Of a stretch of DNA of 64,000 nt, positions 9,047 to 17,232 are shown piece by piece. The stretch spans positions 3,537,001 through 3,601,000 of the forward strand of contig NZ_CP005083.1 of NCBI RefSeq assembly GCF_001563265.1. Reading direction: 5' to 3'. The position numbers were made by a program, and so were the translations under genes. Source of the DNA: Sphingobium sp. TKS (lineage in GTDB: Bacteria; Pseudomonadota; Alphaproteobacteria; Sphingomonadales; Sphingomonadaceae). The notes below the pieces were generated by a model. It saw only the letters and a program-made list of their open reading frames with translations. It was not told the origin of the DNA and did no database searches. Positions within the stretch are counted from its first letter, which is position 1, and every line of letters starts with the position of its first letter.

Positions 9047-9091
9047 ATTGCGACTCGTTCGCATAGTCAATGCTATTGCGAATAATTATTA
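9047..9091 (-). promoter_or_regulatory. Iron-type operator region upstream of the second siderophore receptor
   Basis: Bases 9049-9063 form the dyad TGCGA-CTCGT-TCGCA. After an 11-base gap a second TGCGA half follows (9077-9081) in an AT-rich run suited to a -10 element. It aligns with 5411-5457 including the linker AGTCAA. The distal end abuts and slightly overlaps the stop codon of the RHH gene. Confidence 0.6.
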
Positions 9092-9093
9092 TA

Positions 9094-9369
9094 TTATGGC
9101 TGCATATTATCCCTGAAAAGCCAGCATCTTATCGCGCTCGCCAGATTGGGGGGATCGGCCGCCGCCATGCGCGCGACGTCGATGCGCGCGATCAGCGCAT
9201 TGACAGGCAAGCCCTCGCGCGCGGCGACCGCACGGAGGGCTTGCCAGAATATCGGTTCAAGACTGATCGCGGTCTGATGGCCCGCAATGGTCACGCTGCG
9301 CTTGACCGGCGGAGCGAAGGGCGATCCCGCCAACGCCGAGGCGTCATCGGAAGCGCCCCCTTCCTCCAT
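9094..9369 (-). CDS. Ribbon-helix-helix domain protein
   Basis: 91 residues. The segment from VKRSVTIAGHQTAISLEPIF to LRAVAAREGLPVNALIARID matches the ribbon-helix-helix domain common in alphaproteobacteria (a beta strand with R/S/V/T, then two helices). The start ATG shares one base with the stop of the reductase gene (TGATG), so it is translationally coupled and lacks its own ribosome site. Such proteins are presumed DNA-binding, but the target is unknown. Linkage to acetoacetyl-CoA reductase suggests it could relate to polyhydroxyalkanoate metabolism; this is inference only. Confidence 0.75.
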   Translation of the reverse strand: MEEGGASDDASALAGSPFAPPVKRSVTIAGHQTAISLEPIFWQALRAVAAREGLPVNALIARIDVARMAAADPPNLASAIRCWLFRDNMQP

Positions 9370-10091
9370 CAGTACATGTGCTGGCCGCCGTTGATCGACA
9401 GCGTGCTGCCGGTCACAAAGCCGCCATCCTCGCTGCAGAAGAAGGCGACGCCGCGCGCGATTTCATCGGCATGGCCCAGACGGCCTACCGGAATCTTGGC
9501 GACGATCTTTTCCAGCACAGCCGGAGGAACGGCCGCGACCATGTCAGTGTCGATATAGCCGGGCGCGATCGCATTGACGGTAACGCCATATTTCGCGCCT
9601 TCCTGGGCCAGCGCCTTGGTGAAACCATGAATGCCGGATTTGGCGGCGGCATAATTGACCTGGCCATATTGGCCCGCCTGCCCGTTGATTGATCCGATAT
9701 TGACGAAACGGCCCCAGCCGCGCCCGCGCATCCCCTCAAAGGTCGCCTTCGCCATGTTGAAGCAACCGCCCAGATTGATGCGCATCACTTCGTTCCAGTC
9801 ATCGAAGCTCATCTTCGCCAGCACGCCGTCCCGCGTGATGCCCGCATTGTTGACGACGACATCGATCGGGCCGAGCGCTTCGGCCACATGCGCGCAGCCG
9901 TCCAGGCAGGCCTGGTGATCGCCCACATCCCATTTGAAGGATGCTATGCCCGTCTTGTCCGAAAAGGCCTGCGCCTTGGCATCATTGCCCGCATAATTGG
10001 CAGCGACCGTGAACCCCATCTCCCTGAGCGCCAGGCTGATCGCCTCGCCAATTCCACGCGTTCCGCCCGTGACGACTGCAACCTTGCTCAT
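9369..10091 (-). CDS. phbB: Acetoacetyl-CoA reductase (PhaB/PhbB)
   Basis: 240-residue short-chain dehydrogenase. NADPH-binding TGGTRGIG at 8-15, NNAG at 81-84, and the catalytic Ser134, Tyr147, Lys151 (YAAAK). The stretch SINGQAGQYGQVNYAAAKSG and the C-terminus STLSINGGQHMY are diagnostic of the PhaB group. It reduces acetoacetyl-CoA to (R)-3-hydroxybutyryl-CoA, the second step of polyhydroxybutyrate synthesis. Start chosen at 10091 for the gaggag site just upstream; a longer frame to 10109 has no such site. No phaA or phaC is in the window. It lies 36 bp after hemH on the same strand. Confidence 0.93.
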   Translation of the reverse strand: MSKVAVVTGGTRGIGEAISLALREMGFTVAANYAGNDAKAQAFSDKTGIASFKWDVGDHQACLDGCAHVAEALGPIDVVVNNAGITRDGVLAKMSFDDWNEVMRINLGGCFNMAKATFEGMRGRGWGRFVNIGSINGQAGQYGQVNYAAAKSGIHGFTKALAQEGAKYGVTVNAIAPGYIDTDMVAAVPPAVLEKIVAKIPVGRLGHADEIARGVAFFCSEDGGFVTGSTLSINGGQHMY

Positions 10092-10127
10092 AGTGGCTCT
10101 CCTCAGCAAAAAATGACGGGACGAAAC

Positions 10128-11099
10128 TTACCTCTCCAACCAACCAGCCAGTTCGCGACGGGCCAGATTCTCATATAGGTTCATAGCGTCCGGAGACGCG
10201 TTCAAACAACTCAAATGGACAAAATTATTACCACCGAAAGAGATAAAATCCTCTTTGCCGCGCAGGGCGATTTCCTCTAGGGTTTCCAGGCAATCCGCCG
10301 AGAATCCGGGGGTCAGGACAGCAACATTTCCGACACCTTCGGAGGGGAGCTGACGCAGCACCGCATCGGTCGCCGGACCCAGCCATTTCGCACGACCGAA
10401 ACGCGATTGAAACGTGACCCGCACCTCCCGTCCCAGAGCCTCGCCCAGCAGCCGCGCACTCTCGACGCACTGGTCGCGATAGGGGTCGCCCAATTGCCGC
10501 GTCCGTTCCGGCATGCCGTGGAAACTGGCGATCAGCAGGTCCGGCGCGAAATCGAGCGCGGCGAGTTGCGCCTGCGTCGATGCGCGCAGAGCCTCGATAT
10601 AAGCGGGATCGGCGTAATAAGGCGGCAGGGTGCGGACCGCCGGCTGCGCCCGCATCTTCGCCAGCGCCGCATAAGCGGCATCGAATGCGGTGGCCGTCGT
10701 CGCCGCGCAATATTGGGGATAAAGCGGCGCCAGCAGGATGCGGTCGCACCCCGCCGCGATCATCGCCGCCAGCCGGGTGTCGATCGCCGGATTGCCGTAG
10801 CGCATGGCCCAATCGACCATCACGGCGGCCCCCATCCGGTCTTGCAACGCGCGGGCCGTATCGCGGGTGTAGACGGCGAGCGGCGATCCCTCCTCCATCC
10901 ACACCTGGCGATAGGCATGGGCGGATTTCTTCGGCCGGGTCAACAGGATCGGGCCGCGCAATATCGGCTGCCAAAGCAGTTGCGGGATCTCCACCACCCG
11001 TGGGTCGGACAGAAATTCGGCCAGATAACGCCGCACTGATGCGGGGTCAGGCCCGTCGGGCGTGCCGAGATTGATGACGAGGATACCGATCCTGCCCAT
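10128..11099 (-). CDS. hemH: Ferrochelatase
   Basis: 323 residues starting MGRIGILVINLGTPDGP. Catalytic His in LIASFHGMPERTR and the acidic residues of GFSADCLETLEEI are present, together with the PxYPQY-like segment (LAPLYPQYCAATTATAF). It inserts Fe2+ into protoporphyrin IX, the last step of haem synthesis, at the inner face of the membrane. The frame is open far upstream, but the family start fits 11099, 5 bp after the stop of the molybdenum-hydroxylase gene, so the two are probably translated together. Siting near an iron-uptake island is sensible but the operon partner is unusual. Confidence 0.93.
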   Translation of the reverse strand: MGRIGILVINLGTPDGPDPASVRRYLAEFLSDPRVVEIPQLLWQPILRGPILLTRPKKSAHAYRQVWMEEGSPLAVYTRDTARALQDRMGAAVMVDWAMRYGNPAIDTRLAAMIAAGCDRILLAPLYPQYCAATTATAFDAAYAALAKMRAQPAVRTLPPYYADPAYIEALRASTQAQLAALDFAPDLLIASFHGMPERTRQLGDPYRDQCVESARLLGEALGREVRVTFQSRFGRAKWLGPATDAVLRQLPSEGVGNVAVLTPGFSADCLETLEEIALRGKEDFISFGGNNFVHLSCLNASPDAMNLYENLARRELAGWLER

Positions 11100-11104
11100 G
11101 GCCT

Positions 11105-13375
11105 TCACCCTTCCATCAACAGGGGCAGGGTGCGGTACCGTTGCCCGGTGGTGGTGAACAGCGCATTGGCGACCGCCGGAGCCACCAGCGGCACGCCCAG
11201 ATCGGTCAGTCCGGCGGGCGGCGCGGTGCTGCGGATCAGTTCCACGGTCACTTCCCCGACATCCCCCAGACGTGGCAAACCCATGCGGCCCAATATCGCC
11301 CGCGTGGGCATGCCCTTCGCATAGGGCACGGACGCCCCCATGGCGAGCGCCAAGCCATGGATCAGGCCGCTTTCGATCTGCTGCCGGGCGATGTCGGGAT
11401 TGACCTGCTCCCCACCATCGACGGCGGCGACGATCCGCCCGACCTGCAACTTGCCTTCGATGATGCCCGCCTCCACCATGATCGCAATGAAGGCGCCGTT
11501 CATGACATGCGCCGCCAGCCCCTGCCCGCTCCCGACGATACCGCCCTGCCAGCCGCCCATGGCGCCGACGGTGGTCAGGCAATGCGCCAGCCTAGGATTG
11601 CCGCCCAGCATCTGGATGCGGAAGGACATGGCCTCCATCTGCGCCTGATGCGCCAGCTCGTCCATGAAACTTTCGGTGAAGAAGGCGCCGTGCAGATGCG
11701 CGTTGCCCCGCGCAAAACCCAGCGGCAGGCCGACATCGGCGGGAAAATGATCGACTGCCCAATTGGGCACCGCATAGGGCAGTTCCATGCCCGCCACCGC
11801 CAGCCGGGTCGAAACGTCCGAAGATTCCGCGCTGGCTTCATGCGGCAGCTTGCCATGAGCGATGCGCGCCCAGCTCTGGCTCATGGCGCAGGGCGCCGCG
11901 ATCTTCGCGGACCACCCTTCGATCGCGCCGTTGCGGCCAAGCTTCCCTGCCATGCGCGCATGGGCGGGGGCGCTGGGGCGATCCTGAATCACATCCTCCA
12001 GCCGCGACCAGAGCAATTGCACCGGCCGCCCCATGTCGCGGGAAAGAAGCGCCGCCTGCACGCCCGCCTCGAAATCCATCCGGCGGCCATAGCCCCCACC
12101 CGCATGCAGCGGATAGAGCGTCACCGCCTCCGCCGACAGGCCCAGCGCCTTGGCGATGGCGGCGCGGGCCAAGCCGGGCGCCTGGGTCGCCATCCACACT
12201 TCCGCGCCGTCGTCACTGATCCGCGCCGTGGCGCACATGGGCTCCAGCGCCAGATGCAGACCCGGACCCACCCGATATTCGCTGGCAAGGATGGTCGCAT
12301 CCTCGAACAGCGGCTTCAAATCCCCGCGCGCATAAAGCCGCTCCCCGGAGGAACCGGCAAAGGCCTGCTCCAGCGCCGCCTCGATCCCGGCGCTGTCCAC
12401 CGGACTGCCGGATAGTTCAAACACCGGATCGGCCAGGTCCAGCGCCTTGTTCGCCGCCCACCAGTTGCTGGCCACCGCCGCCACCCAGCGTTCCTGCCGG
12501 ACCAGCTTCAGGAAGCCGGTGACGGATTTCGCCGCGCCCTCATTGACGCTTTTCAGCACGGCGTCCCCGATCGGCCCCTGCCGGATCGAGGCGAAGACCA
12601 TGTCGGGCAGGCGGACGTCGGCGGCGAAATTATGGCTGCCGTCAATCTTGGACGGGGTGTCGAGCCGCGGCAGTTCCTGCCCCGCCAGCCGATCCACATC
12701 GCCCTGACGGAAGGGCAATATGTCGGGCAGGTCGAAGGTCGCTGCGTCCTCCACCACCTCGCCCAGCTTCAGCCTGCGCTGCCCGCCGTCGGAGATGATG
12801 CCGTTCTGGATGTCGCAGCTTTCCCACGCCACGTCCCAGCGCGCCGCCGCCGCCTTGCACAGCAGCACCCGCGCAGCCGCGCCCGCTTCCTGATAGGCCT
12901 GGTGGAACATCGGGATCGAGGTGCCCGCCCCGGTCAGCATCAATGCGCGCCGGGTCGCATATTGATCGATGGCCCAGTCGCCCGCTTCGCCCGCCAGCCG
13001 GCTCCAGTCATTGGCCAGCCATTCACGCGCCAGCAGGCTATTGGCGTAAAGCGGGCTGACCGGCGCGCTCTGCACCCCCACGGTGCGCCAGTCCGCGCCA
13101 AGCTCGTCGGCCAGAATCTGCGGCAGCAGGGTGCTGACCCCCTGTCCCATCTCCGTCTGCGGCACGATGACGATGACCTGCCCGGACCGGTCGATCTTGA
13201 GGAAGGCGTTGAAGGCGGTTTCGCCCGGCGCGGTGTTGAGATTGGGGCGATAAGCTCGCGGCCACACCGCCCATGCCAGCAGCAGCCCCGCCGTCGCGCC
13301 CCCGCCGATCAGCAGCGTGCGCCGGTTCAAACCCTTTTCCGTCTGCTGACCCTGCTTCCGCGGTGCGCGCCCCAT
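11105..13375 (-). CDS. Molybdopterin-dependent oxidoreductase large subunit (IorB-like)
   Basis: 756 residues. A Tat signal (NRRTLLIGGGATAGLLLAW, twin Arg 18-19) is followed by xanthine-oxidase-family molybdopterin-binding modules: QTEMGQGVSTLLPQILADELG, then WMATQAPGLARAAIA, and GGGYGRRMDFEAGVQAA. This matches the single-chain large subunit of isoquinoline 1-oxidoreductase or membrane aldehyde dehydrogenases, which act in the periplasm and pass electrons to a 2Fe-2S small subunit and cytochrome c. No small subunit gene is adjacent: the neighbours are hemH and a CoA-binding protein. The substrate is unknown. A partner elsewhere, or an orphan subunit, must be assumed. Confidence 0.85.
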   Translation of the reverse strand: MGRAPRKQGQQTEKGLNRRTLLIGGGATAGLLLAWAVWPRAYRPNLNTAPGETAFNAFLKIDRSGQVIVIVPQTEMGQGVSTLLPQILADELGADWRTVGVQSAPVSPLYANSLLAREWLANDWSRLAGEAGDWAIDQYATRRALMLTGAGTSIPMFHQAYQEAGAAARVLLCKAAAARWDVAWESCDIQNGIISDGGQRRLKLGEVVEDAATFDLPDILPFRQGDVDRLAGQELPRLDTPSKIDGSHNFAADVRLPDMVFASIRQGPIGDAVLKSVNEGAAKSVTGFLKLVRQERWVAAVASNWWAANKALDLADPVFELSGSPVDSAGIEAALEQAFAGSSGERLYARGDLKPLFEDATILASEYRVGPGLHLALEPMCATARISDDGAEVWMATQAPGLARAAIAKALGLSAEAVTLYPLHAGGGYGRRMDFEAGVQAALLSRDMGRPVQLLWSRLEDVIQDRPSAPAHARMAGKLGRNGAIEGWSAKIAAPCAMSQSWARIAHGKLPHEASAESSDVSTRLAVAGMELPYAVPNWAVDHFPADVGLPLGFARGNAHLHGAFFTESFMDELAHQAQMEAMSFRIQMLGGNPRLAHCLTTVGAMGGWQGGIVGSGQGLAAHVMNGAFIAIMVEAGIIEGKLQVGRIVAAVDGGEQVNPDIARQQIESGLIHGLALAMGASVPYAKGMPTRAILGRMGLPRLGDVGEVTVELIRSTAPPAGLTDLGVPLVAPAVANALFTTTGQRYRTLPLLMEG

Positions 13376-13414
13376 AAGTCCGCTGATAAAGAGGCTTGCA
13401 AGCTCTGGAAAGCC

Positions 13415-13849
13415 CTATTGCGCGTCGACCGGCTGGAGCTGGAGACGGCGTATCTCGATCACCGGACAACGGTCCATCACCACCTTGAGCCCGGCGGCCT
13501 CGGCACGGGCTGCCGCGGCTTCATCGATCACAGCGAGCTGCATCCATACCGCCTTGGCGCCAGTGGCTATGGCATCGTCAACCGCGTCCCCAGCGGCCTC
13601 GCTGCGGCGGAAGATGTCGACCATGTCGATCGGCACGCCGACGTCGGACAGTCTCGCCCAGACGAACTCGCCATGGACATGCTCGCCCGCGATCTGGGGA
13701 TTGACCGGCAGGACGCGATAGCCGTGGCCCTGCAAGGTTTTCATCACGCCATAGCTCGGCCGGTCCGGCCGATCGGAAATACCGACCAGCGCTATGGTGC
13801 GAGTTTCGTTCAACAGATCGGCAATGTCCTGCGCGGCGGTAAGTGGCAT
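13415..13849 (-). CDS. CoA-binding protein (YccU-like)
   Basis: 144 residues. The N-terminal Rossmann block TIALVGISDRPDRPSYGVMK, then GYRVLPVNPQ and VDIFRRSEAA, identify the CoA-binding domain also found in succinyl-CoA synthetase alpha but here standing alone, as in E. coli YccU. The start at 13849 is supported by gaggag 8 bp upstream. Function in the cell is not established. It lies 39 bp upstream of the molybdenum hydroxylase and 101 bp after mrp on the same strand. Confidence 0.87.
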   Translation of the reverse strand: MPLTAAQDIADLLNETRTIALVGISDRPDRPSYGVMKTLQGHGYRVLPVNPQIAGEHVHGEFVWARLSDVGVPIDMVDIFRRSEAAGDAVDDAIATGAKAVWMQLAVIDEAAAARAEAAGLKVVMDRCPVIEIRRLQLQPVDAQ

Positions 13850-13950
13850 CGGCCAGTCTCCTCGATATCCTTCCGACATGGGAAGGACGCGGGAGGGACG
13901 CAAGCCGTTCCCTTTAAATGAAGGACTTTGGGATGGGTCTTGGGTTGGTT

Positions 13951-14919
13951 TTAGAAGCCACCCCTCTTCAGCCAGTCCGCCACCTTGTCCGCGATCGCGC
14001 GGAAGGCGGCGCCATGCACATCGTCCCCCGCCGCCGGAGGATCGCCCGCATCGGAGCGGCGGCGAATGTCGATGGCGAGCGGAATGCGTCCCAGGAAAGG
14101 CATCCCCATCTCCCCGGCCGCTGCCTCCGCGCCGCCTTGACCGAAGGGATCGGACGACTCCCCGCAATGGGGGCAGACATAGCCCGCCATATTCTCGACC
14201 AGCCCGATCATCGGCACATGGGTCTGCTCGAACAGGCTGACGGCGCGGGTCGCGTCGATCAGCGCCAGATCCTGCGGCGTCGAGACGATGACGGCCCCGG
14301 CAGGCTTATGCTTCTGCACCATCGACAACTGCACGTCGCCGGTGCCCGGCGGCATGTCGACGATCAGCACCTCCGCATTGCCCCAGTCCGCCTCGATCAA
14401 CTGGGCGAGCGCGTTGCCCGCCATCGGCCCGCGCCAGGCCAGCGCTTTGCCCGGCTCGACCAGATGTCCCATGGACAGCATCGGAATACCCAGCGGGCTT
14501 TGCACCGGGATGAGCTGCTTGTCCTTAGCCTGCGGCTTCCTGTCCTCGCTCGCCATCAGCCGCGCCTGCGAAGGGCCGTAAATATCGGCGTCTACCAGCC
14601 CGACCCTGACGCCCAGCCGCTGGAGCGCAACGGCCAGATTAGCCGACAGCGTCGATTTGCCCACCCCGCCCTTGCCGGAAGCGACGGCGATGATCTTCAG
14701 CGGCTTGCGCTCTGCCGTCATGGCGATGCGCACGTCGCTCACGCCCGGCACGGTCAGCGCGCCCTCGCGGATCGCGGCGGCCACGGCGTCGCGCTGATCG
14801 GACGACAGGCCCGCCACGTCCAGCGCCAGCGTCATAATCCCGTCCTTCAACCGCGGCGCGCTGGCGCGCCCTTCAGTCAGCGTTTTCAGGCGGGCGGCGA
14901 AATCTTCAAGCTCGGTCAT
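13951..14919 (-). CDS. mrp: Iron-sulfur cluster carrier protein Mrp/ApbC
   Basis: 322 residues: N-terminal MIP18/DUF59-like domain about 5-70, then a ParA/MinD-type ATPase with the deviant Walker A SGKGGVGKST at 81-90, the VDADIYGPSQ switch, and a C-terminal YVCPHCGES with the CxxC that holds the bridging 4Fe-4S cluster between two subunits. It binds and delivers Fe-S clusters in the cytosol. Divergent from hflK with a 220-bp gap. A perfect 8-bp stem (15032-15039 with 15045-15052) lies in that gap. Confidence 0.93.
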   Translation of the reverse strand: MTELEDFAARLKTLTEGRASAPRLKDGIMTLALDVAGLSSDQRDAVAAAIREGALTVPGVSDVRIAMTAERKPLKIIAVASGKGGVGKSTLSANLAVALQRLGVRVGLVDADIYGPSQARLMASEDRKPQAKDKQLIPVQSPLGIPMLSMGHLVEPGKALAWRGPMAGNALAQLIEADWGNAEVLIVDMPPGTGDVQLSMVQKHKPAGAVIVSTPQDLALIDATRAVSLFEQTHVPMIGLVENMAGYVCPHCGESSDPFGQGGAEAAAGEMGMPFLGRIPLAIDIRRRSDAGDPPAAGDDVHGAAFRAIADKVADWLKRGGF

Positions 14920-15139
14920 AGGAGCGCCATCTAATGGCTTTCGACATCCAGCGAAACCGGCCCAACCCCTTTTTTGTCAGGAAGATTCTCGTTTGCCGTG
15001 ATTTAGCTTCGCTGGCCTTCGGCTCCAAGTCGCCAGATGTGTCCCATCTGGCTCGAAATCACTCTAGCGACATCATTCGAAACAATAATCGTTGCGAAGG
15101 GCACTGTTTTTCGCCGGAAAGCCTTCCTATAGAGGAGCG

Positions 15140-16264
15140 ATGAAGAGAATTTTCGGGTGGATGCCGGGCATTGCGAGCGCCATGGCCCAGGGTCCCTGGG
15201 GCGGCAAGAGCGACGGGCCGGACGGCAATGACAGCCAAGGCAAAGGGGGCGATGGCGGACGTGAAGGCGGCCCGCGCAATCCCTGGACGCAACCCGGACG
15301 CCCTGGCGCCAAGGGACCTTCCGCGATCGAGGAACTGCTCCGCCGCAGCAAGGAAAGCTTCGGCCCGGGCGGCGGCTTCGGCAACCTGCCCCCCCGCCCC
15401 TCCGGCAAAGCGCTGTGGCCCGCCGCGATCGGCATATTGGTCGTGCTGTGGCTGGTGCTGACCTGCTTCCACCGCGTCGGCCCGCAGGAGCGCGGCGTCG
15501 TCACCCTGCTCGGCAAATATAGCCGCACCCTCTCGCCCGGCATCAGCCTGACCCTGCCCGCGCCGCTCGAGAATGTGACGACCGTCGACGTGGAGGAAAT
15601 CCGCACCATCGACATCGGATCGACGCGGGCGGAGAGCGAGAATCTGGTGCTGACCGGCGACCAGAACATCATCGACCTTGCCTATTCAGTGCGCTGGAAC
15701 ATCCGCAGCCCGGAACTTTACCTCTTCCAGCTTTCCGATCCCGACGCATCCGTGCGCGAAGTCGCGGAAAGCGCGATGCGATCCGTCGTCGCCAGCGTCA
15801 GCCTGGAGGATGCGCTGGGCGCCGGCCGCACCGAGATCGAGCAGCAGGTCGAGCAGCGGATGCAAGAAATCCTCGACGGCTACAGGTCCGGCATCCGCGT
15901 GCAGGGCGTCGCGATCAAGCAAGCCGACCCACCCACCGCCGTCAACGACGCGTTCAAGGCCGTGTCCGCCGCGCAGCAGACCGCCCAGACCTATCTCAAC
16001 GAAGCCCGCGCCGCCGCGCAGCAGGTGACGGCCAAGGCGCAGGGCGAAGCCGCCGCCTTCGACAAAGTCTATGAGCAGTACAAGCTCTCGCCCGACGTGA
16101 CCCGCCGCCGCATGTATTATGAAACCATGGAGGGCGTCCTGTCGAACGTCGACAAGACCATCGTCGAAAGCGGCAATGTGACGCCGTTCCTGCCGCTGCC
16201 CGAACTCAAGCGCCGGGCGCAGGCCAGCGCCGCGCAGGGCGCCGCCGCCGGGGAGGGCCAGTGA
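15140..16264 (+). CDS. hflK: FtsH protease modulator HflK
   Basis: 374 residues. A Gly/Pro-rich cytoplasmic N-terminus (1-90), a single membrane span 91-110, and an SPFH/band-7 domain (FHRVGPQERGVVTLLGKYSR onward) with a coiled Ala/Gln-rich tail. HflK and HflC form the large periplasmic cage around FtsH and limit its attack on membrane proteins. The ATG at 15140 follows agaggag at 6 bp. A frame extension upstream to 15092 lacks support. Immediately coupled to hflC. Confidence 0.95.
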   Translation: MKRIFGWMPGIASAMAQGPWGGKSDGPDGNDSQGKGGDGGREGGPRNPWTQPGRPGAKGPSAIEELLRRSKESFGPGGGFGNLPPRPSGKALWPAAIGILVVLWLVLTCFHRVGPQERGVVTLLGKYSRTLSPGISLTLPAPLENVTTVDVEEIRTIDIGSTRAESENLVLTGDQNIIDLAYSVRWNIRSPELYLFQLSDPDASVREVAESAMRSVVASVSLEDALGAGRTEIEQQVEQRMQEILDGYRSGIRVQGVAIKQADPPTAVNDAFKAVSAAQQTAQTYLNEARAAAQQVTAKAQGEAAAFDKVYEQYKLSPDVTRRRMYYETMEGVLSNVDKTIVESGNVTPFLPLPELKRRAQASAAQGAAAGEGQ

Positions 16265-17109
16265 TGCAAGGTCTGATCCGTCATCCCGTCGCGCTCGCGC
16301 TGCTCGCCATCGCCGCGCTGCTGCTAATCGGCAGCACCATCGCCATCGTGCCCGAAACCAAGCAGGGCGTGATCGTGCGCTTCGGTGATCCCAAGAAGAT
16401 CATCAACCGCTACCGCCCGAACGAGGATTTCGGCAAGACCGGCGCGGGCATCATCCTGCGCTGGCCGTTCATCGACCAGGTGGTCTGGATCGACAAGCGC
16501 GTGCTGTCGGTCGAGATGGAGCGGCAGCAAGTCCTCTCCACCGACCAGTTGCGCTTGCAGGTCGACGCCTTCGCCCGTTACCGCATCGTCGATCCGCTGC
16601 GCATGTATATCGCGGCGGGCAGCGAGGAACGCGTATCCGACGCGCTGCGGCCCATTCTCGGCTCCGCGCTGCGCAACGAATTGGGCAAGCGTCCCTTCGC
16701 GGCGCTGCTTTCGCCCGAACGCGGCCAGGTGATGGACAATATAGAGGCGGGCCTGAACCGCGTCGCCCGCCAATATGGCGCGCAGATCGTCGACGTGCGG
16801 ATCAAGCGCGCCGACCTGCCCGACGGCGCGCCGCTGGAAAGCGCCTTCACCCGCATGCGCACCGCGCGCGAGCAGGAAGCGCTCACCATCCGCGCCCAGG
16901 GCGCCAAGCAGGCGCAGATCATCCGCGCCGAAGCCGACGCCAACGCCGCGCGCATCTATTCGGACAGTTTCGGCAAGGATCCGCAATTTTACGATTTCTA
17001 TCGCGCCATGCAGGCCTATCGCTATACTTTCTCACCTGACAAGCAGGGGTCGACCTCCATGGTCCTCTCCCGCGACAATGATTTCCTGAAGCAGTTTCAG
17101 GGACGTTGA
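16264..17109 (+). CDS. hflC: FtsH protease modulator HflC
   Basis: 281 residues; membrane span about 8-27, then an SPFH domain (VPETKQGVIVRFGDPKKI, LSVEMERQQVLSTDQLRL) and the REQEALTIRAQGAKQAQIIRAEA coil common to HflC. The ATG at 16264 overlaps the hflK stop (TGATG), with gggaggg just before it; a GTG one codon earlier is also possible. Partner of HflK in the FtsH-regulating complex. A Do-family protease follows, as in many alphaproteobacteria. Confidence 0.95.
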   Translation: MQGLIRHPVALALLAIAALLLIGSTIAIVPETKQGVIVRFGDPKKIINRYRPNEDFGKTGAGIILRWPFIDQVVWIDKRVLSVEMERQQVLSTDQLRLQVDAFARYRIVDPLRMYIAAGSEERVSDALRPILGSALRNELGKRPFAALLSPERGQVMDNIEAGLNRVARQYGAQIVDVRIKRADLPDGAPLESAFTRMRTAREQEALTIRAQGAKQAQIIRAEADANAARIYSDSFGKDPQFYDFYRAMQAYRYTFSPDKQGSTSMVLSRDNDFLKQFQGR

Positions 17110-17129
17110 GTAGGCGTTGAATTCATTAC

Positions 17130-17155
17130 GGAACCAGCGCCATTCAAAGTCGGTT
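17130..17155 (+). promoter_or_regulatory. Possible EcfG-type general-stress promoter before the Do protease
   Basis: GGAAC at 17130-17134, 17 bases, then GGTT at 17152-17155. The alphaproteobacterial general-stress sigma factor EcfG uses GGAAC-N16/17-CGTT. The -10 matches three of four bases. It lies about 78 bp before the protease start. Inferred from consensus only. Confidence 0.4.
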
Positions 17156-17232
17156 AAGGCAAGGCGGCGCATCCCGCTCTCTTCGCAGAGTCCCGCCTTT
17201 CCTTCGCCCAGTTCATGAGAGGACCGTCACGA

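Noticed and set aside
15032..15052. Perfect 8-bp stem between mrp and hflK
   Set aside because: No T-tract and no gene end nearby; could be an operator but there is no second copy to support it.
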